Source of the DNA: Prochlorococcus sp. scB243_495L20
Lineage (GTDB): Bacteria > Cyanobacteriota > Cyanobacteriia > PCC-6307 > Cyanobiaceae
NCBI GenBank assembly: GCA_000634215.1
Contig: JFLX01000004.1
Location: forward strand, 21,009-85,008
Direction: 5' to 3'
DNA length: 64,000 nucleotides
A program made the position numbers and the translations under genes. This document shows, one piece after another, positions 17,235-26,423 of the stretch. The first letter of the stretch is position 1. The number at the start of each line of letters is the position of its first letter. The notes below the pieces were generated by a model. It did not search any database and was not told the DNA's origin. It was given only the letters and a program-made list of their open reading frames with translations.

Positions 17235-18038
17235 ATGTCTACATCCTTTAAAAATGTCACACCAACAGGTCCTGGTGGAACCGCAACGTTACTGATTGTA
17301 TTGTCTTTTACAGGCTTTCTTTTGCTCACTCAATCATTATTTGTTGTACCTTCTGGACAAGTTGCAGTTGTTACAACACTAGGGAAAGTAAGTGGCCCCT
17401 CTAGGAGAGCTGGTTTAAACTTTAAACTTCCATTTGTTCAGTCTGTATATCCATTTGATATAAAAACTCAAGTTCAACCCGAAAAATTTGAAACTTTAAC
17501 TAAAGATCTTCAAGTTATTAGGGCTACAGCTACTGTTAAGTATTCAGTAAAGCCTAACGAAGCAGGAAGGATTTTTGCAACAATTGCAACTAGAAATAGC
17601 GACGTTTATCAGAAAATTGTTCAGCCATCTTTGCTAAAAGCTCTAAAATCAGTCTTTTCTCAATACGAGCTAGAAACAATTGCTACTGAATTCGCAGTAA
17701 TTTCTGAGAAAGTAGGGGACACCGTGGCACAAGAACTAAATTCATTCGATTATGTCGATGTTAGAAGTTTAGATCTTACTGGATTAGAGATCGCTGAAGA
17801 ATATAGAGCTGCGATTGAACAAAAACAAATAGCTGGTCAGCAATTACTGAGAGCAAAGACAGAAGTTGAAATTGCAGAACAAGAAGCACTTAGATATGAG
17901 ACATTAAATAGAAGTCTCGACGATCAGGTGCTTTTCAAATTATTTCTCGACAAATGGGATGGTAGTACACAAGTTGTTCCAGGCTTGCCAGGCTCAGAAG
18001 GAGGTTCTCCCCCAGTAATAGTTGGCGGTAGAAGATAA
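17235..18038 (+). CDS. SPFH/prohibitin-family membrane protein
   Basis: A 267-residue protein with an N-terminal membrane anchor (about 16-38, LLIVLSFTGFLLLTQSLFVV), an SPFH domain (about 38-200) with VPSGQVAVVTTLGKVSG, and an end rich in Gln/Glu helices. It belongs to the prohibitin branch; such proteins form ring assemblies in the plasma or thylakoid membrane and modulate proteases such as FtsH. No FtsH gene is next to it. A strong intrinsic terminator follows 34 bases after the stop. Confidence 0.93.
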   Translation: MSTSFKNVTPTGPGGTATLLIVLSFTGFLLLTQSLFVVPSGQVAVVTTLGKVSGPSRRAGLNFKLPFVQSVYPFDIKTQVQPEKFETLTKDLQVIRATATVKYSVKPNEAGRIFATIATRNSDVYQKIVQPSLLKALKSVFSQYELETIATEFAVISEKVGDTVAQELNSFDYVDVRSLDLTGLEIAEEYRAAIEQKQIAGQQLLRAKTEVEIAEQEALRYETLNRSLDDQVLFKLFLDKWDGSTQVVPGLPGSEGGSPPVIVGGRR

Positions 18039-18071
18039 ATAATTATTTAGAAATAATCCTTCTAAAGTTTT

Positions 18072-18124
18072 AATCATTTACTTATTTTTCTTTAAGAAAA
18101 GATCAGTAAATGATTATTTTTTTA
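18072..18124 (+). terminator. Intrinsic terminator of the SPFH gene
   Basis: A perfect 11-bp stem, AATCATTTACT with AGTAAATGATT (18072-18082 and 18105-18115), around an A/T-rich loop, is followed by a run of T to about 18123. The arrangement suits termination of plus-strand transcription. It overlaps the hemL stop on the other strand, where no T-run follows the stem. Confidence 0.75.
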
Positions 18125-19415
18125 TTGCATTGAAAGATTCGTCAAAAGCCTCGATAGTTTTATCAATTTCTTCTTCGCTGTGAGCTAATGATGTGAAACC
18201 AGCTTCGAAGGGACTTGGCGCTAGGTAAATTCCGCGTCGAAGCATTTCTCTATGCAACTTACCAAAAAGTTCGGCATCATTTGATTTGGCTTCATCAAAG
18301 TTCCTAACTGGCCCATCGCATAAGAAAAATCCAAACATGGCACTCACACTTCCACCATTGATAGCGATACCATTATTTTCTGCAGACTGGATTATACCTT
18401 CAATTAATCTAGAAGTTGTTAAATCAAGTTTATCGTAAGTACCATCTTGTTTTAGCAGTTCAAGAGTTTTTATTCCAGCTGTCATCGCAAGAGGATTGCC
18501 GCTCAAAGTACCTGCTTGGTATACAGGTCCTGAAGGGGCTACCATTGACATTATTTCTTTTTTACCTCCATAAGCTCCAACAGGTAGGCCTCCACCAATT
18601 ACTTTCCCAAGGGTGGTTAAATCAGGAATAACCCCAAACTTTTCTTGAGCTCCTCCATAACTTATTCTGAATCCAGTCATTACTTCGTCAAAAACTAATA
18701 AGGATCCATTTTCAGTAGTCAATTCCCTTAATCCTTCCAAGAATCCAGGCTCTGGAGTAATAAATCCAGCATTACCAACGATAGGCTCGAGTATAACCCC
18801 AGAAATGGCATCAGGATTTTCAGAAAATAATTTTTTTACTGCTTCAAGGTCGTTGTAAGGTGCAGTAAGTGTGTTGGCAGTTGTGGTACGCGGAACACCT
18901 GGAGAATCTGGTAAACCCAGAGTGGCTACACCAGATCCTGCTTTCACTAAAAACATATCCGCATGACCGTGATAGCAACCGTCAAATTTAATAACTTTAT
19001 CTCTTCCAGTAAATGCTCGCATAAGTCTCAAAACAGCCATGCATGCTTCAGTTCCACTATTAACAAATCTAACCATTTCTACAGATGGGACTGCATCAAT
19101 TACCATTTCAGCAAGTTTGTTCTCTAGAACGCATGGAGCACCAAAGCTCGTGCCTTTCTCAATTGCTTCCTGTAATGCCGTTGTAACTTCAGGGTGGGCA
19201 TGTCCACATATAGCCGGTCCCCAGCTACCTATGTAGTCAATATATCTATTTCCATCAATATCCCAAGCAAAAGGGCCTTTGACTCTATCAAAAACAATTG
19301 GCTGGCCACCTACAGACTTAAATGCTCTTACTGGAGAGCTAACTCCTCCTGGCATTATTTGTTGGGCTGCCGAGAAAATTTCTTCAGATTTTGTGTAATT
19401 TAATATGTCAGTCAC
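18114..19415 (-). CDS. hemL: Glutamate-1-semialdehyde 2,1-aminomutase
   Basis: The second enzyme of the C5 pathway, making 5-aminolevulinate from glutamate-1-semialdehyde with PLP. The 433-residue protein has [20 protein letters not shown] near the start, the [15 protein letters not shown] substrate region, and the PLP-binding lysine in [18 protein letters not shown]. The length is standard. It supplies ALA to hemC and, further on, to heme, chlorophyll and cobalamin. It is divergent from xthA across a gap of about 230 bases. Confidence 0.97.
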   Translation of the reverse strand: MTDILNYTKSEEIFSAAQQIMPGGVSSPVRAFKSVGGQPIVFDRVKGPFAWDIDGNRYIDYIGSWGPAICGHAHPEVTTALQEAIEKGTSFGAPCVLENKLAEMVIDAVPSVEMVRFVNSGTEACMAVLRLMRAFTGRDKVIKFDGCYHGHADMFLVKAGSGVATLGLPDSPGVPRTTTANTLTAPYNDLEAVKKLFSENPDAISGVILEPIVGNAGFITPEPGFLEGLRELTTENGSLLVFDEVMTGFRISYGGAQEKFGVIPDLTTLGKVIGGGLPVGAYGGKKEIMSMVAPSGPVYQAGTLSGNPLAMTAGIKTLELLKQDGTYDKLDLTTSRLIEGIIQSAENNGIAINGGSVSAMFGFFLCDGPVRNFDEAKSNDAELFGKLHREMLRRGIYLAPSPFEAGFTSLAHSEEEIDKTIEAFDESFNAIKK

Positions 19416-19480
19416 AATTTAACTAAATGGTGTTTTAAAGAAAATCTTGTCATGTTCTAAATTAGAAACAAGTAAAAATT

Positions 19481-19509
19481 TTGTCAATCAGATTGAAATT
19501 CTACATTAT
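19481..19509 (+). promoter_or_regulatory. Possible promoter in the hemL-xthA gap
   Basis: TTGTCA at 19481 and CATTAT at 19504 are spaced 17 bases, fair matches to sigma-70-type boxes. A short transcript from here (start about 19516) would include the 19-codon ORF and end at the hairpin near 19640. Seen in the sequence; function not tested. Confidence 0.3.
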
Positions 19510-19561
19510 GATATTTTTATTGCGATAGTTTGGATTGTAAATTATTAATTTCAAAGAAATC

Positions 19562-19621
19562 ATGAAAAAAAACAACTTTACTTTAGATAACTCTTTATTA
19601 ATAAGCGATTTCAGGCATTAA
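19562..19621 (+). CDS. Possible 19-residue ORF or small-RNA locus
   Basis: A short ORF reading MKKNNFTLDNSLLISDFRH lies in the otherwise empty 226-base gap between hemL and xthA (both minus). Its stop touches a hairpin with a T-run, and a promoter-like pair lies about 50 bases upstream. This looks like a small independent transcript, either a small protein or a non-coding RNA. Chance ORFs of this length are common, so confidence in the coding reading is low. Confidence 0.2.
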   Translation: MKKNNFTLDNSLLISDFRH

Positions 19622-19643
19622 AGAAATTCAATTTCTTTTTTTT
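19619..19643 (+). terminator. Hairpin with T-run between hemL and xthA
   Basis: AAGAAATTCAATTTCTT (19621-19637) forms a 7-bp stem and runs straight into a T stretch to about 19643, typical of an intrinsic terminator on the plus strand. No annotated plus-strand gene is upstream except the tiny ORF at 19562, so it probably ends a short transcript. Confidence 0.5.
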
Positions 19644-20487
19644 ATATTTCGAAGAAATTATCCTCATCCTCAAAAAAATCTACATTTATGTCGTTTAAGT
19701 TAAGATCTATCATTACTGGGGCATGATCACTTGGACGCGCATTGCTCCTAAGTGAGCTGTCTATGACACAACTTTTTAGTTTTGATGAAAGCTCTTTGCT
19801 GATATATATGTGGTCTATTCTCCAACCTTTATTTAATTCAAAGGCGTTGTTACGGTAATCCCACCAACTCCAATGACCAGTATTTTGTTCAAAAATCCTG
19901 AAGGAATCTATTAATCTTTTTTTGAGAACATTATTTAGTGCATTTCTCTCTATCTCAGATGCCATTATTCCTCCTTTATATTTCTTTGGATCATGAATAT
20001 CCAAGTTAGACGGAGCTACATTAAAATCACCCATAAGACAAATTAATTCTCCTTTTTTTTCTTGGTCATCTAAAAATGAAGCCAAACAATTTAACCAATT
20101 AATTTTGTATTCGAACTTACTAGAATCTAGAGAAGAGCCGTTTGGAACATAAACATTTATGATTTTAATTCCATTAATATCAGCAGATATCAATCTCTTT
20201 TGATCTAAGAAGATTTCGATATTTTGATTAAGATCGTTACAACCGTAAAATCCTTTTTTAACATTTTCTGGTTTTATTTTAGAAATAATAGCAACACCAT
20301 TGTATGATTTTTGCCCGTATACCTCCACTGAGTATCCTAATTTTTCAAAAGGTTCAATAGGGAAACTATCATCCATCACTTTTGTTTCCTGCAAACATAT
20401 AATGTCTGGATTGGCCTTATTAATCCAATCTATTATTTGTGAAAGTCTGGTTCTTATAGAGTTAACATTCCAAGTTGCTATTAACAA
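19642..20487 (-). CDS. xthA: Exodeoxyribonuclease III (AP endonuclease)
   Basis: A 281-residue base-excision-repair nuclease of the ExoIII/APE family that cuts abasic DNA. Motifs are IATWNVNSIRTRLSQIIDWI, CLQETKVMD (catalytic Glu), MGDFNVAPSN (Asp/Asn) and the late WRIDHIYIS and RPSDHAPV blocks with the catalytic His. The end has an acidic tail, VDFFEDEDNFFEI. It is the only gene in its short transcript and is divergent from the 94-aa gene. Confidence 0.95.
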   Translation of the reverse strand: MLIATWNVNSIRTRLSQIIDWINKANPDIICLQETKVMDDSFPIEPFEKLGYSVEVYGQKSYNGVAIISKIKPENVKKGFYGCNDLNQNIEIFLDQKRLISADINGIKIINVYVPNGSSLDSSKFEYKINWLNCLASFLDDQEKKGELICLMGDFNVAPSNLDIHDPKKYKGGIMASEIERNALNNVLKKRLIDSFRIFEQNTGHWSWWDYRNNAFELNKGWRIDHIYISKELSSKLKSCVIDSSLRSNARPSDHAPVMIDLNLNDINVDFFEDEDNFFEI

Positions 20488-20559
20488 ATTTCTACCAGAT
20501 TATGTAAAATTAAAATAGCAAAAATTTTTAGGTGTTAAAGAATTTTGAAATTAAATAAA

Positions 20560-20844
20560 ATGAAAAATTATTTTTGCAAAAGCTTTCCTATACCAATAAC
20601 TTATGTAATTTTTTTTACTTTATTAATTTCCTTAAAAGGTAACTACCTAAATGCTGAATATTTATTTGAAGAATTAGAAATTGATACCACAACTAAAACA
20701 GAAGATGATAGTTCAGCTCTTCCAGCTAATCCTTTTGAACTTGTAGAAATGATTCGTAGACAAAATAGTATGAATAATGCGACTGATCCTTCTGATGCAA
20801 TTGACGATGCGTTAAAGTCTTTTAATAGCTTGGAGGAAAATTAA
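20560..20844 (+). CDS. Small secreted protein of unknown function
   Basis: A 94-residue protein with a hydrophobic N-terminal signal (about 7-29) and a polar, acidic remainder with Thr/Asp repeats (ELEIDTTTKTEDDSSALPAN). The ATG at 20560 is preferred; a TTG at 20545 would add five residues. I do not recognise a family. It precedes another unknown gene by 40 bases. It is probably exported to the periplasm or lumen. Confidence 0.65.
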   Translation: MKNYFCKSFPIPITYVIFFTLLISLKGNYLNAEYLFEELEIDTTTKTEDDSSALPANPFELVEMIRRQNSMNNATDPSDAIDDALKSFNSLEEN

Positions 20845-20884
20845 GAAATTTAATACGATAAATCGTTTTCCCAAAATTTTTAAT

Positions 20885-21484
20885 ATGTTAAAAAACCCTA
20901 TCCCAAAAGTTACTAACCAATTACAACATAGAGCCATCGGCATCATTAATGGTAGATTCACTCCCCTCAGTAGTGAGCAATTAAATAGAGGCTTTTTAAT
21001 TGACAATAAAGACGAAAAGATTGAAACAGTAGTACTTGGTAAAGCATTATCACTTTTAAAAAAGCATATTGATTTAAAAAAAAGCTATTATTGGATTGTT
21101 TATCCAAAGAACAAAAATACTCAAAACTTGCATTTACAGGTTGCAGGCATCTGGGACCCCTATCAATTGAATGATTTCCCTAATGATTCTTCAAAAACTA
21201 ACTTCTCAAAATTATTAGAAGAATTAGATCTAAAAGACAATTATTTTTCTGTTAGGGGAAAATTAGTTTTTGTTAACACTCGAAAAAAAGAAATTGTTAT
21301 AAAAATCTGCCCTGCTGTAAAGTCACAAAATTTAAAAAATAAAAATTTTAAATTAGTCATAAAAGGAGAGCTTTCTCTTGAACTTCTAAATAGCTTTGTA
21401 AGTTTAGATATCAACAGAGATGGAAATTCTTTGCAATTAATAAAGTACGAAGTTATTGAAAAAAATCTTTCTAGAAATAACTAG
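20885..21484 (+). CDS. Conserved hypothetical protein
   Basis: A 199-residue soluble protein starting MLKNPIPKVTNQLQHRAIGI. It is beta-rich and basic; a middle piece reads YYWIVYPKNKNTQNLHLQVA and the end has long Lys/Asn-rich strands. It shows some periodic strand pattern like an OB or KOW fold but nothing I can name. It lies directly upstream of larC on the same strand (52-base gap). Confidence 0.75.
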   Translation: MLKNPIPKVTNQLQHRAIGIINGRFTPLSSEQLNRGFLIDNKDEKIETVVLGKALSLLKKHIDLKKSYYWIVYPKNKNTQNLHLQVAGIWDPYQLNDFPNDSSKTNFSKLLEELDLKDNYFSVRGKLVFVNTRKKEIVIKICPAVKSQNLKNKNFKLVIKGELSLELLNSFVSLDINRDGNSLQLIKYEVIEKNLSRNN

Positions 21485-21536
21485 AATGAAATGTTGATTT
21501 CCACCGCAATTTTCCCAGTCAAGAAATCTTTGATTT

Positions 21537-22769
21537 ATGGATGATGTTTTAATTGAATGTTCTCCTGGTATCTCTGGAGATATGTTATTAGGAGCTTTTT
21601 ATGATCTAGGGGTACCTAAAAAAGTTATTGAACAGCCACTTATTGATCTTGGATTAAAGGATCTATATCAACTAGACTTTGAGGATTCAAAAAGTTGTTC
21701 AATCCGAGGCATCAAGGCAAAGGTTGAAAATATTGATTGTAGTCCTATTAAAAGAACTTGGAGAAGTATTAAGGAACTTATTTTAAATGGACAACTAGAA
21801 GATAAATTAAAAAAAATAATTTATGAAGTATTTGAATCTTTAGCAATTGCGGAAGGAAAAGTTCATGGTATTAAATCTGATGATGTTCATTTTCATGAAA
21901 TTGGAGCTATAGATTCATTGGTGGATATCATTGGGGTATGTGCTTCATTGAATTACTTAAATCCAAAGAGGGTTTATTGTAATGAACCAATGCTGGGGAA
22001 AGGTTTTGTTCAAACTGAACATGGAAAATTATCTATTCCAACCCCTGCTGTAATTGAACTAATAAGACAAAAAAATATTAAGGTTATTTCAAATCTTGAC
22101 TCAATAAAGGGTGAACTCTCAACACCGACTGGCATTGCATTACTTGCTAATTTAGTTGACTCTCTAGAACCTCCTTTAAAATTTTCTATTAACTCTTATG
22201 GAGTAGGCATTGGTAACCTAAAATTTACATTCCCTAATTTGGTAAGAGTTTATAAAATCACTTCATTCGAGGATTCTTCTATTAACAATAATGAACAAAT
22301 TAGTCCAAAGTGTGAAGAGATATCTATTCAAGAAGCATGGATTGATGATCAAACACCCGAAGATATATCTAATTTTGTGGAGAAACTTAGAATTGAAGGG
22401 GCATACGATGTTTCCTATCAAGCTATCAATATGAAAAAAAATAGGATTGGATTTTCTATTCAAGCAATTTTGCCCATTGAGAAAAAAGAATTTTTTAGGC
22501 GATTATGGTTTGATTATTCCACTACTATTGGGGTTCGTGAAAGGACCCAATCTAGATGGATATTACTAAGACGTAGAGGAGAATGTCTGACGGCTTTTGG
22601 AAATATAAAAGTTAAACAAACTTTGAAACCCGATGGATCAATAAATATGAAACCAGAAAATGATGAGGTCTTAAGATTAAAATTAAAGCATAAAATATCA
22701 ACGTATGAAATAAGAAAAATAATAAAAGAGTCAAGTAAGAAATTTAAAGCATTTGAAAACTGGAAATGA
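21537..22769 (+). CDS. larC: Nickel-insertion protein LarC homologue (DUF111)
   Basis: LarC inserts Ni into the pincer nucleotide cofactor of lactate racemase; homologues occur widely in bacteria without that enzyme. The 410-residue protein has LIECSPGISGDMLLGAFYDL at the start, DDVHFHEIGAIDSLVDIIG (about 116-134), and the GELSTPTGIALLANL motif. The C-terminal half is the LarC2-like domain. The gene overlaps the next membrane gene by 4 bases (ATGA). No larA, larB or larE is visible in this window, so its partner is unknown. Length and motifs are full. Confidence 0.88.
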   Translation: MDDVLIECSPGISGDMLLGAFYDLGVPKKVIEQPLIDLGLKDLYQLDFEDSKSCSIRGIKAKVENIDCSPIKRTWRSIKELILNGQLEDKLKKIIYEVFESLAIAEGKVHGIKSDDVHFHEIGAIDSLVDIIGVCASLNYLNPKRVYCNEPMLGKGFVQTEHGKLSIPTPAVIELIRQKNIKVISNLDSIKGELSTPTGIALLANLVDSLEPPLKFSINSYGVGIGNLKFTFPNLVRVYKITSFEDSSINNNEQISPKCEEISIQEAWIDDQTPEDISNFVEKLRIEGAYDVSYQAINMKKNRIGFSIQAILPIEKKEFFRRLWFDYSTTIGVRERTQSRWILLRRRGECLTAFGNIKVKQTLKPDGSINMKPENDEVLRLKLKHKISTYEIRKIIKESSKKFKAFENWK

Positions 22770-23722
22770 GATTTAATACAATTAATCAATCATATTTCAA
22801 ATTCCTTAAAAAAATAAATTTTAATATCTTAAAGAGTATTTTCTTTATTTCAAGCTTATTATATTTTTGCATCTATTTTTTTTATAATATTGATCAAATT
22901 TCTTTTGATATAAATTTAGAAAGAAATGGAATAAATCTATTCATATCATTTTTATTTTGTGTTTTAAGTATTTACCTGAACGCTTATGCATGGAAATATA
23001 TTGTTAAGTGGTTCGGTAAAGAATTTAAAAGTAATAACCTAGTCTCTTTTTATGTCTTAACCAATATTCTTAAATACGTTCCAGGAGGGGTTTGGCATTT
23101 TGTAGAAAGATTTAATTTTATAAAAAAAATTAGTAATCCTCAGATTGCTTTGTATTCGACTCTTATAGAACCTTATTTTATGTTGAGTGGATCTTTTCTC
23201 TTGGCATCGCTGGGATTAATTTTTTCGCCAATTTATTTTTTTTTGATTTTTCCTTTAATATTTTTAAATAGGAAATTAATTTTTTTTGTATTAAATAAAA
23301 TAGGATCTCTTAAAGGAAAAGTATTTGAGGTTTTGAGACTTCCAAATTTTAAAGACCAATTTGAAGATAGAATAAATATAATTTCTTTTTTCCCTTCTAG
23401 AGCGTTAGTACTTGAAATTGGGTTTGTTTTATCTAAATTTATTGGTTTTTATATTTGCTTAAATACTTTCTATACAAGTAATACTCTTAATATCATATTT
23501 TTATTAGTAATCTTTTCTTTGTCATGGTCTTTAGGATTGGTAGTCCCAACAGCACCTGGGGGAGTAGGTGTTTTTGAGGCCTGCTTCCTTTTTTTTGTTG
23601 GCAAAAGTATTCCCCAAAATATAATTCTCATTTGCTTAATTTATTTTAGGGTTATATCAACCTCGGCAGATTTGTTGTTAAGCTTACCTTTTTTAATAGG
23701 AAAACTATCTAAAAGAATTTAA
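22766..23722 (+). CDS. UPF0104/lysylphosphatidylglycerol-synthase-type membrane protein
   Basis: A 318-residue protein with about eight membrane segments. It matches the LPG_synthase_TM/UPF0104 pattern: NILKYVPGGVWHFVERF early, and VPTAPGGVGVFEACFLF in the second half. This family includes flippase domains for modified lipids, but here there is no synthase domain, so the substrate is unknown. The ATG overlaps the larC stop (ATGA), suggesting translational coupling. The 3' end overlaps the convergent iron permease gene by 4 bases. Confidence 0.85.
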   Translation: MRFNTINQSYFKFLKKINFNILKSIFFISSLLYFCIYFFYNIDQISFDINLERNGINLFISFLFCVLSIYLNAYAWKYIVKWFGKEFKSNNLVSFYVLTNILKYVPGGVWHFVERFNFIKKISNPQIALYSTLIEPYFMLSGSFLLASLGLIFSPIYFFLIFPLIFLNRKLIFFVLNKIGSLKGKVFEVLRLPNFKDQFEDRINIISFFPSRALVLEIGFVLSKFIGFYICLNTFYTSNTLNIIFLLVIFSLSWSLGLVVPTAPGGVGVFEACFLFFVGKSIPQNIILICLIYFRVISTSADLLLSLPFLIGKLSKRI

Positions 23723-25257
23723 TTTTTTTTCTCTAAACTTGGTATCAATGTCATTGATGCGATAAGGCCTAAAGTCATAATAAGAATGGCTGGTAATATT
23801 GCCTCTACCATTCTTTCATCTCCAGCATATTGATAAATTCTCACAGATAATGTATCAAAATCGAATGGTCTTAAAATAAAGGTTATGGGTAATTCCTTTA
23901 TCGTGTCTACAAAAACTAAAAGTGAGCCTACAAATATTGGTCCCTGAAGAAGAGGTAGATGAATTCTTTTGATGATACCTAGCCAATCCTCTCCTAGTCC
24001 AAGTGCTGCTTCATCAAGACTGGGAGAGATTCTCTCAAGACTTGAATCAATAGAACCCTTAGAAATAGTTAGAAATCTGACAAGATAACCCCAAATTAGT
24101 AAGCAAATAGCGATGAAATTAAATCTTGAAGAAGAAATGCTTATTAAAGATAAAGCTAATACAGTGCCTGGAATTGCGTAACCTATTCCCGCAAGGTTTG
24201 TTACTATTCCTAGTAATAAGCTTTTATTTGGGCGTCTGGCTAAGGAAATTACTAGAGAGAATAGCATTGTTATTAATGCAGTAAAAAATCCTAGACTTAT
24301 AGTTCTAAATGATAAGGTAAGTAATTCTATAGACAACCCTTTTTGAATTTGATCGATATTGAGCAGAACCCAAAAACAAGGAATTCCAAAAGAGAAAATT
24401 GGAGGGAATAAAGATATGGTTGTTGCTAAAAGAGCTCTGGTTTTTTTTAATTCCCACCCTTGAGAATCTTTTGATGCAGGATTTTCACTCCATCTCTTTG
24501 ATTTTCTTCTCGAGAATTTTTCAAAAATAATTAAAGTGAAAATTATTAATAAAGCTACCAAAGATAGTCCAATAGCACTTTTTGGATTACCCTCAATTAT
24601 CCAATTTTCAGCTATACCTGTAGAAATACTTGGAATATTTAATAATGCAAATGTACCTAGCTCATTCATTACTTCCATACACATTAAACTTATTCCTGTT
24701 ATTAGTGCTGGTAACGCCATTGGAAAAGCGATTTTAAAGAAGCTCCTCCACGGCCCAACTCCTAATCCTCTACTAGCATTGATTTGATTAACTCCAAATT
24801 TATTAAAACTTTCGTTAGCAAGAATGAATACATATGGATAAGTAGAAATTGAAAGTATTAATACCCCCCACCATAAACCGGTTACTTGATACCCAAAAAT
24901 ACTTCCTAAATCCTGCAAAACAGCTGTTATTAGGTATGCTGGGGCGGCTAGCGGAATGAGCTGACAAATACGGAGAACTTTTCTGAACTTAAAATCACAA
25001 TTTGAAAGTAACCATCCATTTAAAGTGCCTAATCCTCCTCCAAAAAAACTTGTTAGTATTAAAACTTTTAAAGTTTCTAATACCTCTTCTCCTCCCGCAA
25101 TGCCTAATGAAAAATTACCACTTACAACATATTGGACTCCTTCAAGAAGAAAATTGGAAATTGGAATGATTACTAAAATTGCGACAATAAACGAAGTAAA
25201 ATAAAAAAGTTTTAATTCGGTTAATGCTTTTTTAAATCCTTTAATAAGTATTTTCAA
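23719..25257 (-). CDS. Iron ABC transporter permease (FutB/AfuB type)
   Basis: A 512-residue two-module permease with about 12 membrane segments. Each half carries an ABC-permease EAA-like loop: INASRGLGVGPWRSFFKIAF in the first, and DEAALGLGEDWLGIIKRIHL in the second. This is the bacterial Fe(III) importer layout (SfuB/FutB). The substrate-binding and ATPase subunits are not in the window, which is common for cyanobacterial fut genes. The neighbouring metal gene (COG0523 GTPase, 28 bases upstream) supports a metal role. Iron is the most likely substrate, but other ions cannot be excluded. Confidence 0.88.
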   Translation of the reverse strand: MKILIKGFKKALTELKLFYFTSFIVAILVIIPISNFLLEGVQYVVSGNFSLGIAGGEEVLETLKVLILTSFFGGGLGTLNGWLLSNCDFKFRKVLRICQLIPLAAPAYLITAVLQDLGSIFGYQVTGLWWGVLILSISTYPYVFILANESFNKFGVNQINASRGLGVGPWRSFFKIAFPMALPALITGISLMCMEVMNELGTFALLNIPSISTGIAENWIIEGNPKSAIGLSLVALLIIFTLIIFEKFSRRKSKRWSENPASKDSQGWELKKTRALLATTISLFPPIFSFGIPCFWVLLNIDQIQKGLSIELLTLSFRTISLGFFTALITMLFSLVISLARRPNKSLLLGIVTNLAGIGYAIPGTVLALSLISISSSRFNFIAICLLIWGYLVRFLTISKGSIDSSLERISPSLDEAALGLGEDWLGIIKRIHLPLLQGPIFVGSLLVFVDTIKELPITFILRPFDFDTLSVRIYQYAGDERMVEAILPAILIMTLGLIASMTLIPSLEKKN

Positions 25258-25285
25258 AAATAAATTAAATCCTAATATTTATAAT

Positions 25286-26395
25286 TTAATCTGTACTAAA
25301 TCTACATGATGAAAGTTGATTCTTAATGGTTTGATGATCTAAGTTTTTACCAATTAATACTATCTTGTTTGATTTTTCTTTTGTCCATTCTTCATCATCT
25401 AGAGAAAATCGTTTTCCAGACAGGTGAAAAATGTGTTTTCTATCACTTTCCATAAACCATAATATTCCTTTCGCCCTAAATACATTTTGTGAGATTTGAT
25501 TATCTAAGAAATATTGAAACTTCCTTAAGGAGAATGGTTCAAATGTTTCATAAGAAACTGATGTAAAACCCTCAATATTATTATTCAAATCGTGTGAATG
25601 AGAAGAGTGATCGTGGGAATGAGAAGAGTGGTCGTGTAAATGAGAAGAGTGGTCGTGTACATGAGAAGAGTGATCGTGTGAATGAGAAGAATGATCGTGT
25701 GAATGAGAAGAATGATCGTGTGAATGAGAAGAGTGATCGTTTGAATTTTGTTCTATATATTTTTTATTTTTCTCCAATTCAAAAGTATCCGTCTCAAATA
25801 GACCCACGCTCATTATTGTATGTAATGCAACTGCACTATTAGTTGATCTCAAAATCCTTGGTTCTTTTTTTATTTTATTTATAAACTCCTCTATTTTCTT
25901 TAATTGTTTTTCATTAACTAAATCAGATTTATTAAGAAGAAGGATATCTCCGTATAAAATTTGAGAATAGGCGATACTTGTATTACTAATTTCAAAATCA
26001 AAATTTTCTCCATCAATGACAGTGATTATCGAATCTAATCTTACTTTTTCTCTAAGATCACCAGCTGCAAAAGTCATGGCTACTGGTAATGGATCTGCTA
26101 ATCCAGTTGTTTCAACAATCAAATAGTCTAATTTTTCTGCTCTTTCTAAAACTTTGGATACGGTATTTAATAATTCTCCATTGATAGAGCAACATATACA
26201 TCCATTATTTAATTCGATCATATCTTCTGAGCCTTCTATAATTAAGTCATTATCTATTCCGATTTCTCCAAATTCGTTGACTAAAACAGCTGTTTTAATA
26301 CCAACTTGATTTTTTAAAATATGATTTAAAAGAGTAGTTTTACCAGAACCTAAAAATCCACTAATAATAGTAACTGGCAATAAATTTTTAGACAT
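25286..26395 (-). CDS. COG0523/CobW-family GTPase with His-rich repeat
   Basis: A 369-residue metal-trafficking GTPase (CobW/YeiR/ZNG family). It has Walker A GFLGSGKTT (13-21), the CxCC metal site CICC (66-69), VETTGLADPLPV, the NKSDLV guanine motif and a C-terminal CobW domain. Residues about 219-267 hold seven copies of a heptad, DHSSHxH, giving over 20 His that should bind Zn or Ni. Such loops vary in number among homologues. It sits between an iron permease and a pterin dehydratase, all minus. Probably a zinc metallochaperone rather than cobalamin synthesis; the partner is unknown. Confidence 0.92.
   Translation of the reverse strand: MSKNLLPVTIISGFLGSGKTTLLNHILKNQVGIKTAVLVNEFGEIGIDNDLIIEGSEDMIELNNGCICCSINGELLNTVSKVLERAEKLDYLIVETTGLADPLPVAMTFAAGDLREKVRLDSIITVIDGENFDFEISNTSIAYSQILYGDILLLNKSDLVNEKQLKKIEEFINKIKKEPRILRSTNSAVALHTIMSVGLFETDTFELEKNKKYIEQNSNDHSSHSHDHSSHSHDHSSHSHDHSSHVHDHSSHLHDHSSHSHDHSSHSHDLNNNIEGFTSVSYETFEPFSLRKFQYFLDNQISQNVFRAKGILWFMESDRKHIFHLSGKRFSLDDEEWTKEKSNKIVLIGKNLDHQTIKNQLSSCRFSTD
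25593..25739. repeat. Tandem 21-bp repeat, seven copies
   Basis: Seven in-frame copies of a 21-base unit (consensus on the plus strand TGTGAATGAGAAGAGTGATC plus G) lie inside the COG0523 GTPase gene and encode the DHSSHxH heptads. Copies differ at a few positions, mainly the second and third codons of the unit. This is a minisatellite likely to vary in copy number between strains. Confidence 0.95.
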
Positions 26396-26423
26396 TTTGA
26401 ATAGTTGAAAACAAGTTTATTTT

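Noticed and set aside
25593..25739. Direct repeats that could look like a CRISPR array or a repetitive antisense ORF
   Set aside because: The units are contiguous with no spacers and are in frame within the COG0523 GTPase, encoding His-rich heptads; the opposite-strand ORF over them is just the repeat read backwards.
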